This document shows positions 1 through 8,725 of a stretch of 64,000 nt of DNA, piece after piece (the stretch's first letter is position 1; each line of letters begins with the position of its first letter). A program made the translations under genes and the position numbers. The notes under the pieces were generated by a model that had not been told where the DNA came from, made no database searches, and worked only from the letters and a program-made list of their open reading frames with translations. The stretch is from JADJPO01 sp963724535 (GTDB lineage Bacteria > Actinomycetota > Actinomycetes > Actinomycetales > Kineosporiaceae): the NCBI GenBank assembly GCA_963724535.1, contig CAVRVD010000013.1, positions 248,001-312,000 of the forward strand. Direction: 5' to 3'.

Positions 1-365
1 CAGGACCTCGGTTGGCGGCGGTAGGTGCGAACCAGCAGCCGGGGCGGCCGCGGGTCGTCCGGGTCGGTGTCGTCGAACGCCGCGGACAGGTGGTCGCGGG
101 TGAGCAGCAGTCCCGCGGCCAGGGCGTGGACGACCCGGCACGGCCCCAGGAAGGGCGCCAGGTCCAGCCCCGCGGCGTCCACGCCGTCGGCCCGCAGGTG
201 CAGTGGGGCGTCGATGTGCGCGCCCAGGTGCGTCGTCGCGGTGAGCTCGAAGACGTTGACCGGGCTGTCCGCGCCGAGGGTCCAGGTCGGCCGCAGCGAC
301 AGCGGGGTGTCCCCGGGGAAGACCTGGTACTCGGCGTCGAGGGCCGGCGAGATGTCCCACAGCAT
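1..365 (-). CDS. kynurenine formamidase-like cyclase family protein (partial, 3' end outside window)
   Basis: The N-terminal 121 codons of a metal-dependent cyclase/kynurenine formamidase-like hydrolase are visible, and the gene runs off the left edge. The protein begins MLWDISPALDAEYQVFPGDT, which fits the KynB opening, and carries the metal-binding HxGxHxDxPxH signature as THLGAHIDAPLH at residues 45-56. KynB hydrolyses N-formylkynurenine in tryptophan breakdown, but relatives act on other cyclic or amide substrates and no kyn neighbour is visible. The start is the ATG that gives the conserved WDIS opening. It is divergent from the FAD oxidoreductase gene starting at 440. Confidence 0.75.
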   Translation of the reverse strand, partial: MLWDISPALDAEYQVFPGDTPLSLRPTWTLGADSPVNVFELTATTHLGAHIDAPLHLRADGVDAAGLDLAPFLGPCRVVHALAAGLLLTRDHLSAAFDDTDPDDPRPPRLLVRTYRRQPRS

Positions 366-427
366 GAGCCCAGCATGGTCGGCGACGCCGCCGGCTGCCA
401 CGCCGAGCCGTCGCGGCGCTGGCGCGA

Positions 428-439
428 TAGCGTCCGACT
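428..439 (+). promoter_or_regulatory. leaderless promoter -10 (TAGCGT) for the FAD oxidoreductase
   Basis: TAGCGT at 428-433 is followed by exactly six bases and then the GTG start at 440. No Shine-Dalgarno sequence precedes the start. The same TANNNT-N6-start geometry recurs at many genes in the window, so transcription probably begins at the start codon itself. Confidence 0.55.
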
Positions 440-1861
440 GTGATCGAAGCCGGTGCCGACCCCCGTCCGAGTCAACGCCTCGACGTCGCTGTCGTCGGCG
501 CCGGGATGGCCGGTCTCGCCTGTGCGCTGCGGCTGAGCCAGGCGAGCAGCGACCTCGAGGTCGTCGTCCTGGAACGGGATCTGCGGGTCGGCGGACGAGT
601 CGGCACCGACGTCGTCGGCGGGTTCCGCTGTGACCGGGGGTTCCAGCTGCTCAACCCTGCCTACCCCGAAGCTCGTCGGGTGCTGGATTTGAAGTCCCTT
701 GCCCTGCAACCGTTCCCGGTCGCCGTCGCCGTGCAGACCGAGGACGGGCATCGACTGCTGGGCGACCCGCGGCGGACCCCGCTGCGGCTGCTCCCCCGGA
801 CTGTGCGGGACTCACTGCGCGCCCTGGGCGGACCGGTCGAGAAGCTGGCGTTCGCCCGTTGGGCGCTCGGCTGCGCCCGGCGAGATGCGGCCGAGCTGCT
901 TTCGGCCCCTGACCAGCCATGGGGGCAGGCCCTCACCGAGCTCGGCGTAGACGGAACGTTGCGCCGAGCAGTCCTGGAGCCGTTCCTGTCCGGCACCCTG
1001 GCCGAGGCCGACGGCTCCACCTCGCGCCGGTTCGTCGAGCTGCTGATCCGTTCCTTCGTGCGGGGCCGTCCGAGTGTGCCCTGGCAGGGCATGCAGGCGA
1101 TCGGTGACCAGCTGGCCGCGGCCCTGCCGGACGGGGTGCTGCGGCTCGGGGTCACGGTCGAGGACCGGGCCGGGCTCACCCTGCGGACGGCAGCCGGACC
1201 GGTCACCGCCCGGGCAGTGGTGGTGGCAGCCGACCCGGCGACCGCGGCCCGGCTGACCGGTGTGCCGGCGGCGATGACCCGGCCGCTGACGACGTTCTGG
1301 CACGCCGTCCCGGACGGGAGTCGCGACCCGGCGGTGCTCGGGCCGTTCGGGGGCACCGGGATGATCCACCTGGACGGTCAGCGCCGGTCGGCGCTGGCCA
1401 ACACGGTGGTGATGACCGCGACAGCCCGCAGCTACTCCCCCGACGACCGGGCGCTGGTGGCCACGACGATCCTCGGCCGACCCCGCGCAGACGTCAGTGA
1501 CCCCGCCTCCGAGCCCGGGCTGCGCCGAGAGCTGTCCCGGGTGTACGGCGCCACCACCACGACCTGGCAGCTGGTGCACGTGCACGAGCTCCCGAACGCC
1601 CTCACCGCCATGCCGCCGCCTCTGGACGTGCGCCAGCCGGTGGCGCTGGGCGACGGGCTGTTCGTGGCCGGCGACCATCGCGACTCCGCGTCGATCCAGG
1701 GCGCCCTGGTCTCCGGACGGCGGGCCGCCGACGCGGTCCTGGGCCACCTCGGGCTGCCGGTGCCGCCGCGCCCGCCGCTGGACCTCCTGCAGGGCCGGCG
1801 TCGTCCGGTGATCATCGACGTCGACACCGCGCCCGGCCCTGGAGAGCGCCGTGCCCGCTGA
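440..1861 (+). CDS. FAD-dependent oxidoreductase, amine oxidase/phytoene desaturase-like
   Basis: A 473-aa flavoprotein with an N-terminal Rossmann dinucleotide-binding motif, GxGxxG at residues 20-25, then the acidic strand end VVLERD and a GGR motif. A C-terminal FAD-contact segment (DGLFVAGDHRDSASIQGALVSG) closes the fold. This is the layout of the protoporphyrinogen oxidase/amine oxidase/phytoene desaturase superfamily. The substrate is unknown, and no carotenoid or haem gene is adjacent. GTG at 440 is chosen because it sits six bases after a -10 box and just ahead of the FAD motif. Its end overlaps the next gene by 11 bp, so the two are probably cotranscribed. Confidence 0.8.
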   Translation: MIEAGADPRPSQRLDVAVVGAGMAGLACALRLSQASSDLEVVVLERDLRVGGRVGTDVVGGFRCDRGFQLLNPAYPEARRVLDLKSLALQPFPVAVAVQTEDGHRLLGDPRRTPLRLLPRTVRDSLRALGGPVEKLAFARWALGCARRDAAELLSAPDQPWGQALTELGVDGTLRRAVLEPFLSGTLAEADGSTSRRFVELLIRSFVRGRPSVPWQGMQAIGDQLAAALPDGVLRLGVTVEDRAGLTLRTAAGPVTARAVVVAADPATAARLTGVPAAMTRPLTTFWHAVPDGSRDPAVLGPFGGTGMIHLDGQRRSALANTVVMTATARSYSPDDRALVATTILGRPRADVSDPASEPGLRRELSRVYGATTTTWQLVHVHELPNALTAMPPPLDVRQPVALGDGLFVAGDHRDSASIQGALVSGRRAADAVLGHLGLPVPPRPPLDLLQGRRRPVIIDVDTAPGPGERRAR

Positions 1862-2588
1862 CATCCCGACCGTTGTGGCCACCTCGGGCGGGTACCGGCT
1901 CAACCCCGAGGGACGACGACGGCTTGACTTCGCGCCGCTGGTGCACCACGCCGTCGAGCTGTCCGGGGTGCACGGGCGCCCACCCCGGGTCTGCACGCTG
2001 GGCACGGCGGGGGGCGACCAACGGGCCTTCGCCGCCGAGCTCGACGAGGCCGCCCGGGGGGCCGGGTTCGAGCTGACCCACCTGCACCTGTTCCCGATGC
2101 CGTCCGTCGCCGACGTCGAGGGGCACCTGCTGCACCAGGACGTGGTCTGGGTGGGCGGGGGCTCGGTGGCGAACCTGCTCGCGGTCTGGCGGGTGCACGG
2201 CCTCGACGAGATCTTCGCCCGGGTGTGGCGGGCCGGGGTGGTGCTCGGCGGGGTCAGCGCCGGGTCGATCTGCTGGCATGCCGGCGGGGTGACCGACTCC
2301 TACGGCCCCGACCTGCGTCCGGTCACGAACGGCCTGGCCCTGCTTCCGTACGGCAACGGTGTGCACTACGACTCCGAGGCCCAGCGCCGTCCGAGGGTGC
2401 ACGCCCTGGTCGCCGACGCCACCCTGCCGGACACCTACTGCACCGACGACGGCGTGGGCCTGGTCTACCGCGGCACCGAGCTGGTCGAGGCAGTCGCCGA
2501 GGTCCCGGATGCCGGGGCGTACCTGGTGCAGCGGGAGGCGGCCGGTGGTGCCGTCGAGCACCGGCTGGACGTGCATCGGCTGCCCTGA
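1851..2588 (+). CDS. peptidase E-like (S51 family) protein
   Basis: A 245-aa protein of the class I glutamine amidotransferase-like fold, S51/peptidase E branch. The nucleophile elbow GVSAGSICW places the catalytic serine at residue 136, and the preceding VWVGGGSVANLL loop is typical of the family. Peptidase E and cyanophycinase-like relatives release N-terminal aspartyl residues or cleave Asp-containing peptides; the actual substrate here is unknown. The GTG start lies inside the end of the upstream FAD oxidoreductase gene, implying translational coupling. Confidence 0.8.
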   Translation: MPADIPTVVATSGGYRLNPEGRRRLDFAPLVHHAVELSGVHGRPPRVCTLGTAGGDQRAFAAELDEAARGAGFELTHLHLFPMPSVADVEGHLLHQDVVWVGGGSVANLLAVWRVHGLDEIFARVWRAGVVLGGVSAGSICWHAGGVTDSYGPDLRPVTNGLALLPYGNGVHYDSEAQRRPRVHALVADATLPDTYCTDDGVGLVYRGTELVEAVAEVPDAGAYLVQREAAGGAVEHRLDVHRLP

Positions 2589-2629
2589 CCGGGCACGAAA
2601 CCGAGCTCGAAACCGGGCACGAAACCGAG
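2589..2629. repeat. short direct repeat
   Basis: A 17-bp unit, ccgggcacgaaaccgag, occurs at 2589-2605 and again at 2613-2629 just after the S51 peptidase stop codon, with a partial copy between them. The rest of the gap to 2772 shows no gene. It may be part of a decayed terminator or simple slippage. Confidence 0.6.
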
Positions 2630-2772
2630 TCAGGACCTCGGTCGCAGGAGCCACCGGGGCCGACCGCGTGACGATGGTGTCGACCGCTCACGTGGCCCGC
2701 CGGGCCCAGCTGGCCGCCGTCCGGTCACCGAGCAACGCCTAGGCACCGCATCACCTGATCGAGGCGAGGACC

Positions 2773-4332
2773 GTGACCCACCACCCTGCCCACCACCCGG
2801 CCCAACACCCGGCACAGCCCACGACCACCGTGGTCCCGGACCCGGCACCGGCCCCACCGTCGCCAGCCCGCAGGGGGGTGTACGCGGTGCTGGCGGTGCC
2901 CGTGGCGTGGGGTCTGGTCTCGGCCTGGGTCATGCCGCGCGGCCCGGTCTCCACCGTCGAGTCGCTGGTCTGCCTGGCCGCCGGCGTGGCGATCGGTCTG
3001 GTGTGCGGACGGGCGCTGCGGACCCGGTGGGCCATGCTCGGCGCGCCGTTGGCGTTCGTCGTGGCCTACGAGCTGGCCCGGGCCGGGGTGAGCGGTCCGA
3101 CCGTCGATCTGCCCCGCGCCAGCACCTACGGCCTCATCGCGGTCGTCACCGGTCGCGGCTTCCACGGCCTGGTGGCTTTGCTGCCGATGGTCTGGGCCGC
3201 CGCGATCGGAGCCGGCATGGCCCGTGGGCGGGTCGCCGGCGGAACCGGCCGGGCCCGCGCGACGCGGTGGCTGCGCCGCACGGTGGTGACCCTGACGGGA
3301 GTGGCACTGGCGGCGTTCACCGTCTCCCTTGCGCGTCCGGCCAGCACGGCCGCGATCCCCGGACCGGACGGCGAGCCGCTGCCCGGCAGCGTGGCCGAGC
3401 TGACCACCGTCGGGGTCAACGGCCACGACCTGGGGCTGATGCTGCGAGGGCGCAGCACCGACCTGCCGGTCCTGCTGTTCCTCGCGGGGGGTCCCGGGGG
3501 CAGCGAGCTCGGCGCCATGCGCCGCCACCTGCCGGCGCTGGAGGAGCACTTCGTCGTCGCGACGTGGGACCAGCGCGGAACCGGGCGGTCCTACGGCGCA
3601 CTCGACCCCCTGCAGACCCTCACCCTCGAGGGCGCGGTCGCGGACACCCTCGTGGTCACCGACTACCTGCGGGAACGGTTCGCCCAGGATCGCATCTACC
3701 TGGTCGGGCAGTCGTGGGGCAGCACACTGGGCGTGCTCGCCGTCCAGCAGGCTCCCGAGAGGTACCGGGCCTTCGTCGGCGTGGGCCAGATGGTCAGCCA
3801 GCGCGCGACGGACCAGATCTACTACACCGACACCATCGACTGGGCAAGCCGCACGGGCCGGGAGGGCCTGGTGGCCTCGCTCGAGGAGATCGGGCCACCA
3901 CCGTACGAGGACCCCCGGCACTACGAGACCGTGCTGTCCCACGAGATGCAGATGTACCCCTACGACCACAGCCCCAACAGCGAGGGGCAGGGGCAGATGT
4001 CGGAGAACCTGCTGGTGCCGGAGTACTCGCTGACCGAGCAGGTCCGCGTGCTGGCCGGGACGCTGGACACGTTCGCAGCGCTCTACCCGCAGTTGCAGGA
4101 CATCGACTTCCGCGACGACGCAACCAGTTTCGAGATCCCGGTCTTCTTCGTCCAAGGGGCTCACGAGGCACCGGGCCGGGCCGAGGTCTTCGACGACTGG
4201 TACCCCCGCGTCGAGGCGCCCGACAAGGACCTCGTCGTGTTGGAGACCTCGGGCCACCGGCCCCTGTTCGAACAGCCCGAGGAGTTCGTCCGCTACCTGT
4301 CCGACACGGTTGTGCCGCGGACGACCTCATGA
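2773..4332 (+). CDS. membrane-anchored alpha/beta hydrolase (proline iminopeptidase-like)
   Basis: A 519-aa two-part protein. Residues about 35-200 contain several hydrophobic segments and the rest is an alpha/beta hydrolase of the prolyl-aminopeptidase type. Visible features are the oxyanion region LAGGPGGSELG, WDQRGTGRS, the nucleophile elbow GQSWGS with Ser near 314, and a late His in ETSGHRPLF. The hydrolase half probably lies outside the membrane, cleaving small esters or N-terminal residues. GTG 2773 is preceded by a GAGG-type ribosome site. The His/Pro-rich first 20 residues are low-complexity. The next gene overlaps its stop by ATGA. Confidence 0.75.
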   Translation: MTHHPAHHPAQHPAQPTTTVVPDPAPAPPSPARRGVYAVLAVPVAWGLVSAWVMPRGPVSTVESLVCLAAGVAIGLVCGRALRTRWAMLGAPLAFVVAYELARAGVSGPTVDLPRASTYGLIAVVTGRGFHGLVALLPMVWAAAIGAGMARGRVAGGTGRARATRWLRRTVVTLTGVALAAFTVSLARPASTAAIPGPDGEPLPGSVAELTTVGVNGHDLGLMLRGRSTDLPVLLFLAGGPGGSELGAMRRHLPALEEHFVVATWDQRGTGRSYGALDPLQTLTLEGAVADTLVVTDYLRERFAQDRIYLVGQSWGSTLGVLAVQQAPERYRAFVGVGQMVSQRATDQIYYTDTIDWASRTGREGLVASLEEIGPPPYEDPRHYETVLSHEMQMYPYDHSPNSEGQGQMSENLLVPEYSLTEQVRVLAGTLDTFAALYPQLQDIDFRDDATSFEIPVFFVQGAHEAPGRAEVFDDWYPRVEAPDKDLVVLETSGHRPLFEQPEEFVRYLSDTVVPRTTS

Positions 4333-5237
4333 CCGCGCCGACGACCTCCTCCGACAGCCGCGCTCGCGGAGCGGCCGCCGCGCCGCCGGCACCGTGGCTG
4401 GCCCCGGTGATGGCCCTGGTGGGGCTAGGCGCGATGACAGTGGCCGCGCTCGGCCCGCTCGGCGCCGACGTGATCCACTACCACGTCTCCAGCGGAGCGA
4501 GTGAACAGATCCGCGGCGGTGATCTCGCCGGACTGGTGCTGGTGGGCCCGCTCGGCCTCGCGGCGGCCACGCTGCTCCTCCGTCGTCACCCGGGGGCCGA
4601 GGCGCTGGCTCTGGCACCGGCGACCTACGGGCTGTACATGTACAGCCAACTCGCCATCGGCGGCGACGTCGCCCGCTACCCGGGCAACGCCGAACGCTTC
4701 TTCCCGCTCTTCTGGGCGCTGGTCGTCCTGTGCGGGTCGGCGAGCGTCGCCCTGACCGCCCGGCTGCTCTCCCGTCCTGCGCCCAGGGCCCGCCCAGCGC
4801 TCGAGCGCACCGTCAGTGTCTACCTCCTCCTGGTCGCGACCTTCCTCACCGTCGGGCTGCATCTGCCGGGACTGCGCGACGCCTGGCGCGCGGCACCGTC
4901 CAGCGAGGAGTACCTGGCCGACCCCGTCGTGTTCTGGGTGGTCAAGCTGATGGACCTCGGCTACGTCGTGCCCGTGGTCGTCGCAGCTGCCGTGGCGTTG
5001 TGGCTCGAGCGGTCCTGGGCCCGCAGCCTCATGGCGCCTGTCGTGGGGTGGAGCGCCCTGCTCGCCAGCTCGGTGGCCGGGATGGGCGTGAGCATGCTGG
5101 CCACGGACAGTCCCGGAGCGAGCCCCGGGCTTGCCGGGGGCTTCGTCCTGGCCGCTGCAACCGCGCTGGCACTGGCCCTCGCCGCGTACCGCCCGTGGTT
5201 CGCGGGGAGCCGTCCTGAGGTCGTCACGGCGCCCTGA
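4329..5237 (+). CDS. polytopic membrane protein of unknown function
   Basis: A 302-aa protein with about eight hydrophobic segments (for example PVMALVGLGAMTVAALGPLG, LVLVGPLGLAAATLLL, YLLLVATFLTVGLHL, VVPVVVAAAVALWL). No catalytic motif is recognised. The ATG overlaps the TGA of the upstream hydrolase as ATGA, so the two are an operon and the membrane protein may work with the membrane-anchored hydrolase. Its last 14 bases overlap the 3' end of the oppositely oriented Gfo/Idh gene. Confidence 0.7.
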   Translation: MTAPTTSSDSRARGAAAAPPAPWLAPVMALVGLGAMTVAALGPLGADVIHYHVSSGASEQIRGGDLAGLVLVGPLGLAAATLLLRRHPGAEALALAPATYGLYMYSQLAIGGDVARYPGNAERFFPLFWALVVLCGSASVALTARLLSRPAPRARPALERTVSVYLLLVATFLTVGLHLPGLRDAWRAAPSSEEYLADPVVFWVVKLMDLGYVVPVVVAAAVALWLERSWARSLMAPVVGWSALLASSVAGMGVSMLATDSPGASPGLAGGFVLAAATALALALAAYRPWFAGSRPEVVTAP

Positions 5238-6270
5238 GCTCCACGACGCTGCCCTGCGCGGCGCTGCGGCGGGCGGCGTCCAGAACCCTCAGGACGTGGA
5301 CGGCGTCACCGGGGTCGACCGGCATCCGATCCTGCCGTGCAGCGCCAGGTTCGGCGAGGGCGGCGAGCACCGCCGGGTAGAAGTCCTCGGCACCGCCGGG
5401 TGCGGTCGGCACCGGACGACGTTGGTCTCCGGCCACCAGCCATCCGGTGCAGCCGGGCTCGTCGTCGAGGCCGATCCCGGCGGGTGAGAAGGCGTTCGGC
5501 TCGGCCTCGAACCGGGTGACCACGTAGGCCGCCCGGGACCCGAGCACGCGAGTCCGCGGCCCGGGCGCTGCGGCCACCGAGCTGGCGGTCAGGTGACTGC
5601 GGACCCCCCTCGCGTGCCGCAGGGCCAGGAACACCTCGTCCTCGGCTGGCGTGGTCCAGGCCGAGGTCTCGGCGTACACCGACCGCACCGGACCGAACAG
5701 CCAGGTCGCCGCGTCCACCAGGTGCGGGCCGAGGTCGAGCAGCAGACCGCCGCCCTCGTCGGCCGGGGCGTTCTCCCGCCACCGGTCCTTGGGTATCGGG
5801 CGCCAGCGCTCCCAACGCCGCTCGAACCGGTGGATCTCGCCCAGCTCCTCCGCGGTGAGAAGCGCTGCCAGCGTGAGGTTCTCGCTGTCCCAGCGCCGAT
5901 TCTGGAACACCGTGAGCGGCACCTGCGCGCCCGTCCCTGCGGCCACCACCCGGGCCGCACCCGCACCATCCACCGCGAGCGGTTTGTCGACGACCACCGC
6001 AACCCCGGCCGCGACGCAGGCCAGCGCATTGGCCTCGTGCACCCCGCTGGGCGAGGCGATCACGGCAAGGTCGTGTGAGCCGGCGGCGAGGGCGGCGTCC
6101 AGGGACGGCGCGACCCGCGCTGCAGGCAGGTCGGCGGCCACCTGCGCCGCTCGCTCGGGATCGCCGGTGACCACCACGGACGGCGCGGCGCCGGCCGCGG
6201 CCAGCAGCGGCGCGTGGATCCCCCGCCCCGCGGATCCGTACCCGACCAGCAGCACGCTGGGTGTGCTCAT
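5224..6270 (-). CDS. Gfo/Idh/MocA-family NAD(P)-dependent oxidoreductase
   Basis: A 348-aa oxidoreductase. The N-terminal Rossmann fold reads VLLVGYGSAGRGIHAPLL, followed by the DKPLA motif, which corresponds to the family EKP lysine. A C-terminal substrate domain contains GGGLLLDLGPHLVDAATWLFG, a GxxxDxxxH-type signature. Members oxidise or reduce sugars, inositols or related cyclic compounds; the substrate here is not predictable. It lies 53 bp downstream of the MMPL transporter on the same strand, separated by the unusual ladder of ATGA mini-ORFs. Confidence 0.85.
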   Translation of the reverse strand: MSTPSVLLVGYGSAGRGIHAPLLAAAGAAPSVVVTGDPERAAQVAADLPAARVAPSLDAALAAGSHDLAVIASPSGVHEANALACVAAGVAVVVDKPLAVDGAGAARVVAAGTGAQVPLTVFQNRRWDSENLTLAALLTAEELGEIHRFERRWERWRPIPKDRWRENAPADEGGGLLLDLGPHLVDAATWLFGPVRSVYAETSAWTTPAEDEVFLALRHARGVRSHLTASSVAAAPGPRTRVLGSRAAYVVTRFEAEPNAFSPAGIGLDDEPGCTGWLVAGDQRRPVPTAPGGAEDFYPAVLAALAEPGAARQDRMPVDPGDAVHVLRVLDAARRSAAQGSVVELRAP

Positions 6271-6327
6271 GCGGGTGTGCTGATTCCAGGTGTGCTCATC
6301 CCGGAGTGCTCATTCCGGAGTGCTCAT
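6267..6327 (-). repeat. ladder of overlapping ATGA mini-ORFs / tandem duplication of a start region
   Basis: Read on the minus strand, the MMPL stop TGA overlaps an ATG that opens ATGAGCACTCCGGAATGA (MSTPE, stop). Its TGA overlaps a second copy ending in GGGATGA (MSTPG, stop), which overlaps a third (MSTPGISTPA, stop), which overlaps the real Gfo/Idh start MSTPS. ATGs are at 6327, 6313, 6299 and 6270. The unit is an imperfect 14-15-bp repeat. It looks like repeated duplication of the gene's own start region that preserved every stop/start overlap. Confidence 0.75.
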
Positions 6328-8645
6328 GACTCCTGCGCGGGTTGGGGTTGCTTGGCCAGCCGGCTCGGCCACCACACCCTGGGCCCGATGTCGTGGGAGA
6401 GCGCCGGCACCAGCAGCGACCGGACGACCAGGGTGTCGAGCAGCACACCGAAGGCAACGATGAAGGCGATCTGGGCCAGGAACAGGATCGGCAGCACCCC
6501 GAGCGCGGCAAAGGTCGCGGCCAGCACGATCCCGGCACTGGTGATGACGCCGCCGGTGACGGCCAGACCGTGCAGGATGCCGGGCCGGGTGCCGAGCCGG
6601 ATCGACTCCTCGCGGACCCGGGTCATCAGGAAGATCGAGTAGTCGATGCCGAGCGCCACGAGGAACACGAACCCGTACAGACTGACCGTCGGGTCGGACC
6701 CGGGGAAGTCGAAGACGTAGTTGAACACCAGCGCCGACGCCCCCAGGGTGGCCGCGAACGACAGCACGTTGGCGACCAGCAGGATCAGCGGCGCCGTGAG
6801 CGCCCTCAGCAGCAGGGCCAGCACCACGAAGATCACCGCGAGAATGATCGGGATGATCCGGTTGCGGTCGGCCGCCGAGATGTCCCGGACGTCGAGGTTG
6901 GTGGCCGTCGTGCCGCCGACCACCACCTCGGTGCTGACCTGGTCCAGGCCGGTGCGCAACCGACGCACGGTCTCGTCGGCGGCCGGGGAGTCGGCCGCGT
7001 CTGCCAGGGTGACCTGCAGCTCGACCAGCCCGTCCACCTCCTTGGGCGGCAGCTGCGCCAACGCCGCCTCCTCCGGCGGCGCCCCACCGGCGGCGGCGTC
7101 TGCGGCGGCCGCGTCTGCGACGGGCGGGGCGTCGACGGTCCAGGTGGCCGAGGCCACACCGTCAACAGCTTCGGCCACCTGCTTCAGCTCGTCGGCCGAG
7201 GCGGCTGGACCGATCACCACGGTCGGGCTGCCGGACCCGCCTGGGAAGTGCTCGGCGAGCACCTCGTCCCCGGTCACCGACTCCACGGTGGTCAGGAACG
7301 TGTCGGACTGCTTGACCCCGTCGGCCTTGAGGGTGGGCAGGAACGCGGCCAGGGAGAGCAGTGCGAGGGTGGTGAGCACCCAGACCCGACGCGGGTGCGC
7401 CCCGACCAGCCGGGCCACCCCGGCCCAGATACCCCTGGTCTCGCTGCCCGGGCTTCCCGCTCGTGGGATCGCCGGCCAGAACACCCAGCGGCCATGGTTG
7501 CCGGGCTGGTTGCGCCCGAAGAGCACCAGGACGGCGGGCAGGAAGGTGAGCGCTGCGAGCATCGCCGCAGCGATCCCGATCGAGCCGACCGGGCCCAGGC
7601 CTTTGGTCGGGCCGAGGTCGGACAGCAGCAGGCAGAGCAGACCGAGGATCACCGTCGACCCGGAGGCCAGGATCGGCTCGAAGGACCGCTTCCAGGCCAG
7701 CCACATCGCCTCGTACCGGTCGTAGTGGCGACGCAGCTCCTCGCGGTAGCGGGCCACCAGCAGCAGCGCGTAGTCGGTCGCCGCCCCGATCACCAGGATG
7801 GACAGGATGCCCTGGCCCTGGCCGTCGAGGGTGATCACCTCGTTCTTGGCCAGGAAGTACACGACGACGCTGGCCAGGGTGAGGGCGAACAGCGAGGTCG
7901 CCAGGACGAACACGGGCAGGATCGGGCTGCGATAGACGATCAGCAGGATGACCAGGACGGTGAGCAGCGCGACACCGAGCAGGATCCCGTCGATCCCACC
8001 GAAGGCCTTGACCAGGTCCGCGATGGTGCCGGCCGGCCCGGCGACGTAGACCCGTGCCCCGTCGCCGGTCAACGTGTCGTCCGCCTCACGGATCGCCTCG
8101 ATGGATCGCTGCAGCGGGCTCTCGCCGTCCGCCAGGGTGGCGCCGAAGTCCTGGATGTCGAAGCTGATCAGCGCCAGGGCGGCCAGGCCGTCCTGCGAGG
8201 GAACGACCGGAATCGGCCCGGGGGCGAGGAAGTCGCCGACCCGCACCGAGGGGTTTCCCTCGACGGGCACCTCGAGGTCGGGGATCGTCTGGGCGAACTC
8301 CTGGACGGCGCCGAGCTGCTGCGGGGTCAGTGCCTGGTCGCTCTCCAGCAGCAGGAACGCCGGGAAGGTCTGGGTGTCGGCGAACTTCAGCTGCAGCTGC
8401 TGGGCCTGGGCCGACTCGGCCTCAGCCGGCAGGAAGTCGGCGGTGTTGTTCTGCTGGACCTCCGCGAGCTTGCCGGAGTACGGCCCGCCGATGCCGCCGA
8501 CGGCGAACCAGCCGACGAGCAGCACCAGGGCGAACATCCACCGCCACCGGCGCACCCATCCGGCGCGCCGGGGCAGGTCGGCGTCCAGATCCGGGACCGG
8601 GGACGGCTGACCCGAGGGGTCGATGTCGGTGCGCTCGGCGCTCAC
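6324..8645 (-). CDS. MMPL-family RND transporter
   Basis: A 773-aa membrane transporter of the MMPL/RND superfamily, which exports lipids, siderophores or drugs in actinobacteria. The first TM segment (FALVLLVGWFAVGGIGG) is followed by a large extracytoplasmic loop, a TM cluster with GIDGILLGVALLTVLVILLIVY and GAATDYALLLVARYREEL, a second loop and a second TM cluster with ALGIDYSIFLMTRVREE. Duplicated YREEL/VREE motifs mark the two halves. GTG at 8645 is preferred over ATG 8681 because GGGAG lies five bases upstream of it and the ATG falls inside the palindromic operator. It is divergent from a MarR gene that probably controls it. Confidence 0.85.
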   Translation of the reverse strand: MSAERTDIDPSGQPSPVPDLDADLPRRAGWVRRWRWMFALVLLVGWFAVGGIGGPYSGKLAEVQQNNTADFLPAEAESAQAQQLQLKFADTQTFPAFLLLESDQALTPQQLGAVQEFAQTIPDLEVPVEGNPSVRVGDFLAPGPIPVVPSQDGLAALALISFDIQDFGATLADGESPLQRSIEAIREADDTLTGDGARVYVAGPAGTIADLVKAFGGIDGILLGVALLTVLVILLIVYRSPILPVFVLATSLFALTLASVVVYFLAKNEVITLDGQGQGILSILVIGAATDYALLLVARYREELRRHYDRYEAMWLAWKRSFEPILASGSTVILGLLCLLLSDLGPTKGLGPVGSIGIAAAMLAALTFLPAVLVLFGRNQPGNHGRWVFWPAIPRAGSPGSETRGIWAGVARLVGAHPRRVWVLTTLALLSLAAFLPTLKADGVKQSDTFLTTVESVTGDEVLAEHFPGGSGSPTVVIGPAASADELKQVAEAVDGVASATWTVDAPPVADAAAADAAAGGAPPEEAALAQLPPKEVDGLVELQVTLADAADSPAADETVRRLRTGLDQVSTEVVVGGTTATNLDVRDISAADRNRIIPIILAVIFVVLALLLRALTAPLILLVANVLSFAATLGASALVFNYVFDFPGSDPTVSLYGFVFLVALGIDYSIFLMTRVREESIRLGTRPGILHGLAVTGGVITSAGIVLAATFAALGVLPILFLAQIAFIVAFGVLLDTLVVRSLLVPALSHDIGPRVWWPSRLAKQPQPAQES

Positions 8646-8680
8646 GGGCTCTCCCACTGCACGGTGGAGTCGACGGGCCA

Positions 8681-8700
8681 TCGCTCAGCATGCTGAGCGA
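8681..8700. promoter_or_regulatory. perfect 20-bp palindrome, candidate MarR operator
   Basis: TCGCTCAGCATGCTGAGCGA is its own reverse complement over all 20 bases. It lies between the MMPL transporter (start 8645, minus) and the MarR gene (start 8726, plus), where its right half covers the expected -35 position of the MarR promoter. This is the usual geometry of an autoregulated MarR operator that also controls a divergent exporter. Confidence 0.75.
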
Positions 8701-8713
8701 ACCTCCCCGACAC

Positions 8714-8725
8714 TACCGTGTCACT
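8714..8725 (+). promoter_or_regulatory. leaderless promoter -10 (TACCGT) for the MarR gene
   Basis: TACCGT at 8714-8719 is followed by six bases and GTG at 8726, with no ribosome-binding site. This decides the start in favour of 8726 over the in-frame ATG at 8690, which lies inside the operator palindrome. Confidence 0.55.

Noticed and set aside
8690..8692. ATG as marR start
   Set aside because: It lies in the centre of the operator palindrome and upstream of the -10 box; GTG 8726 fits the leaderless rule.
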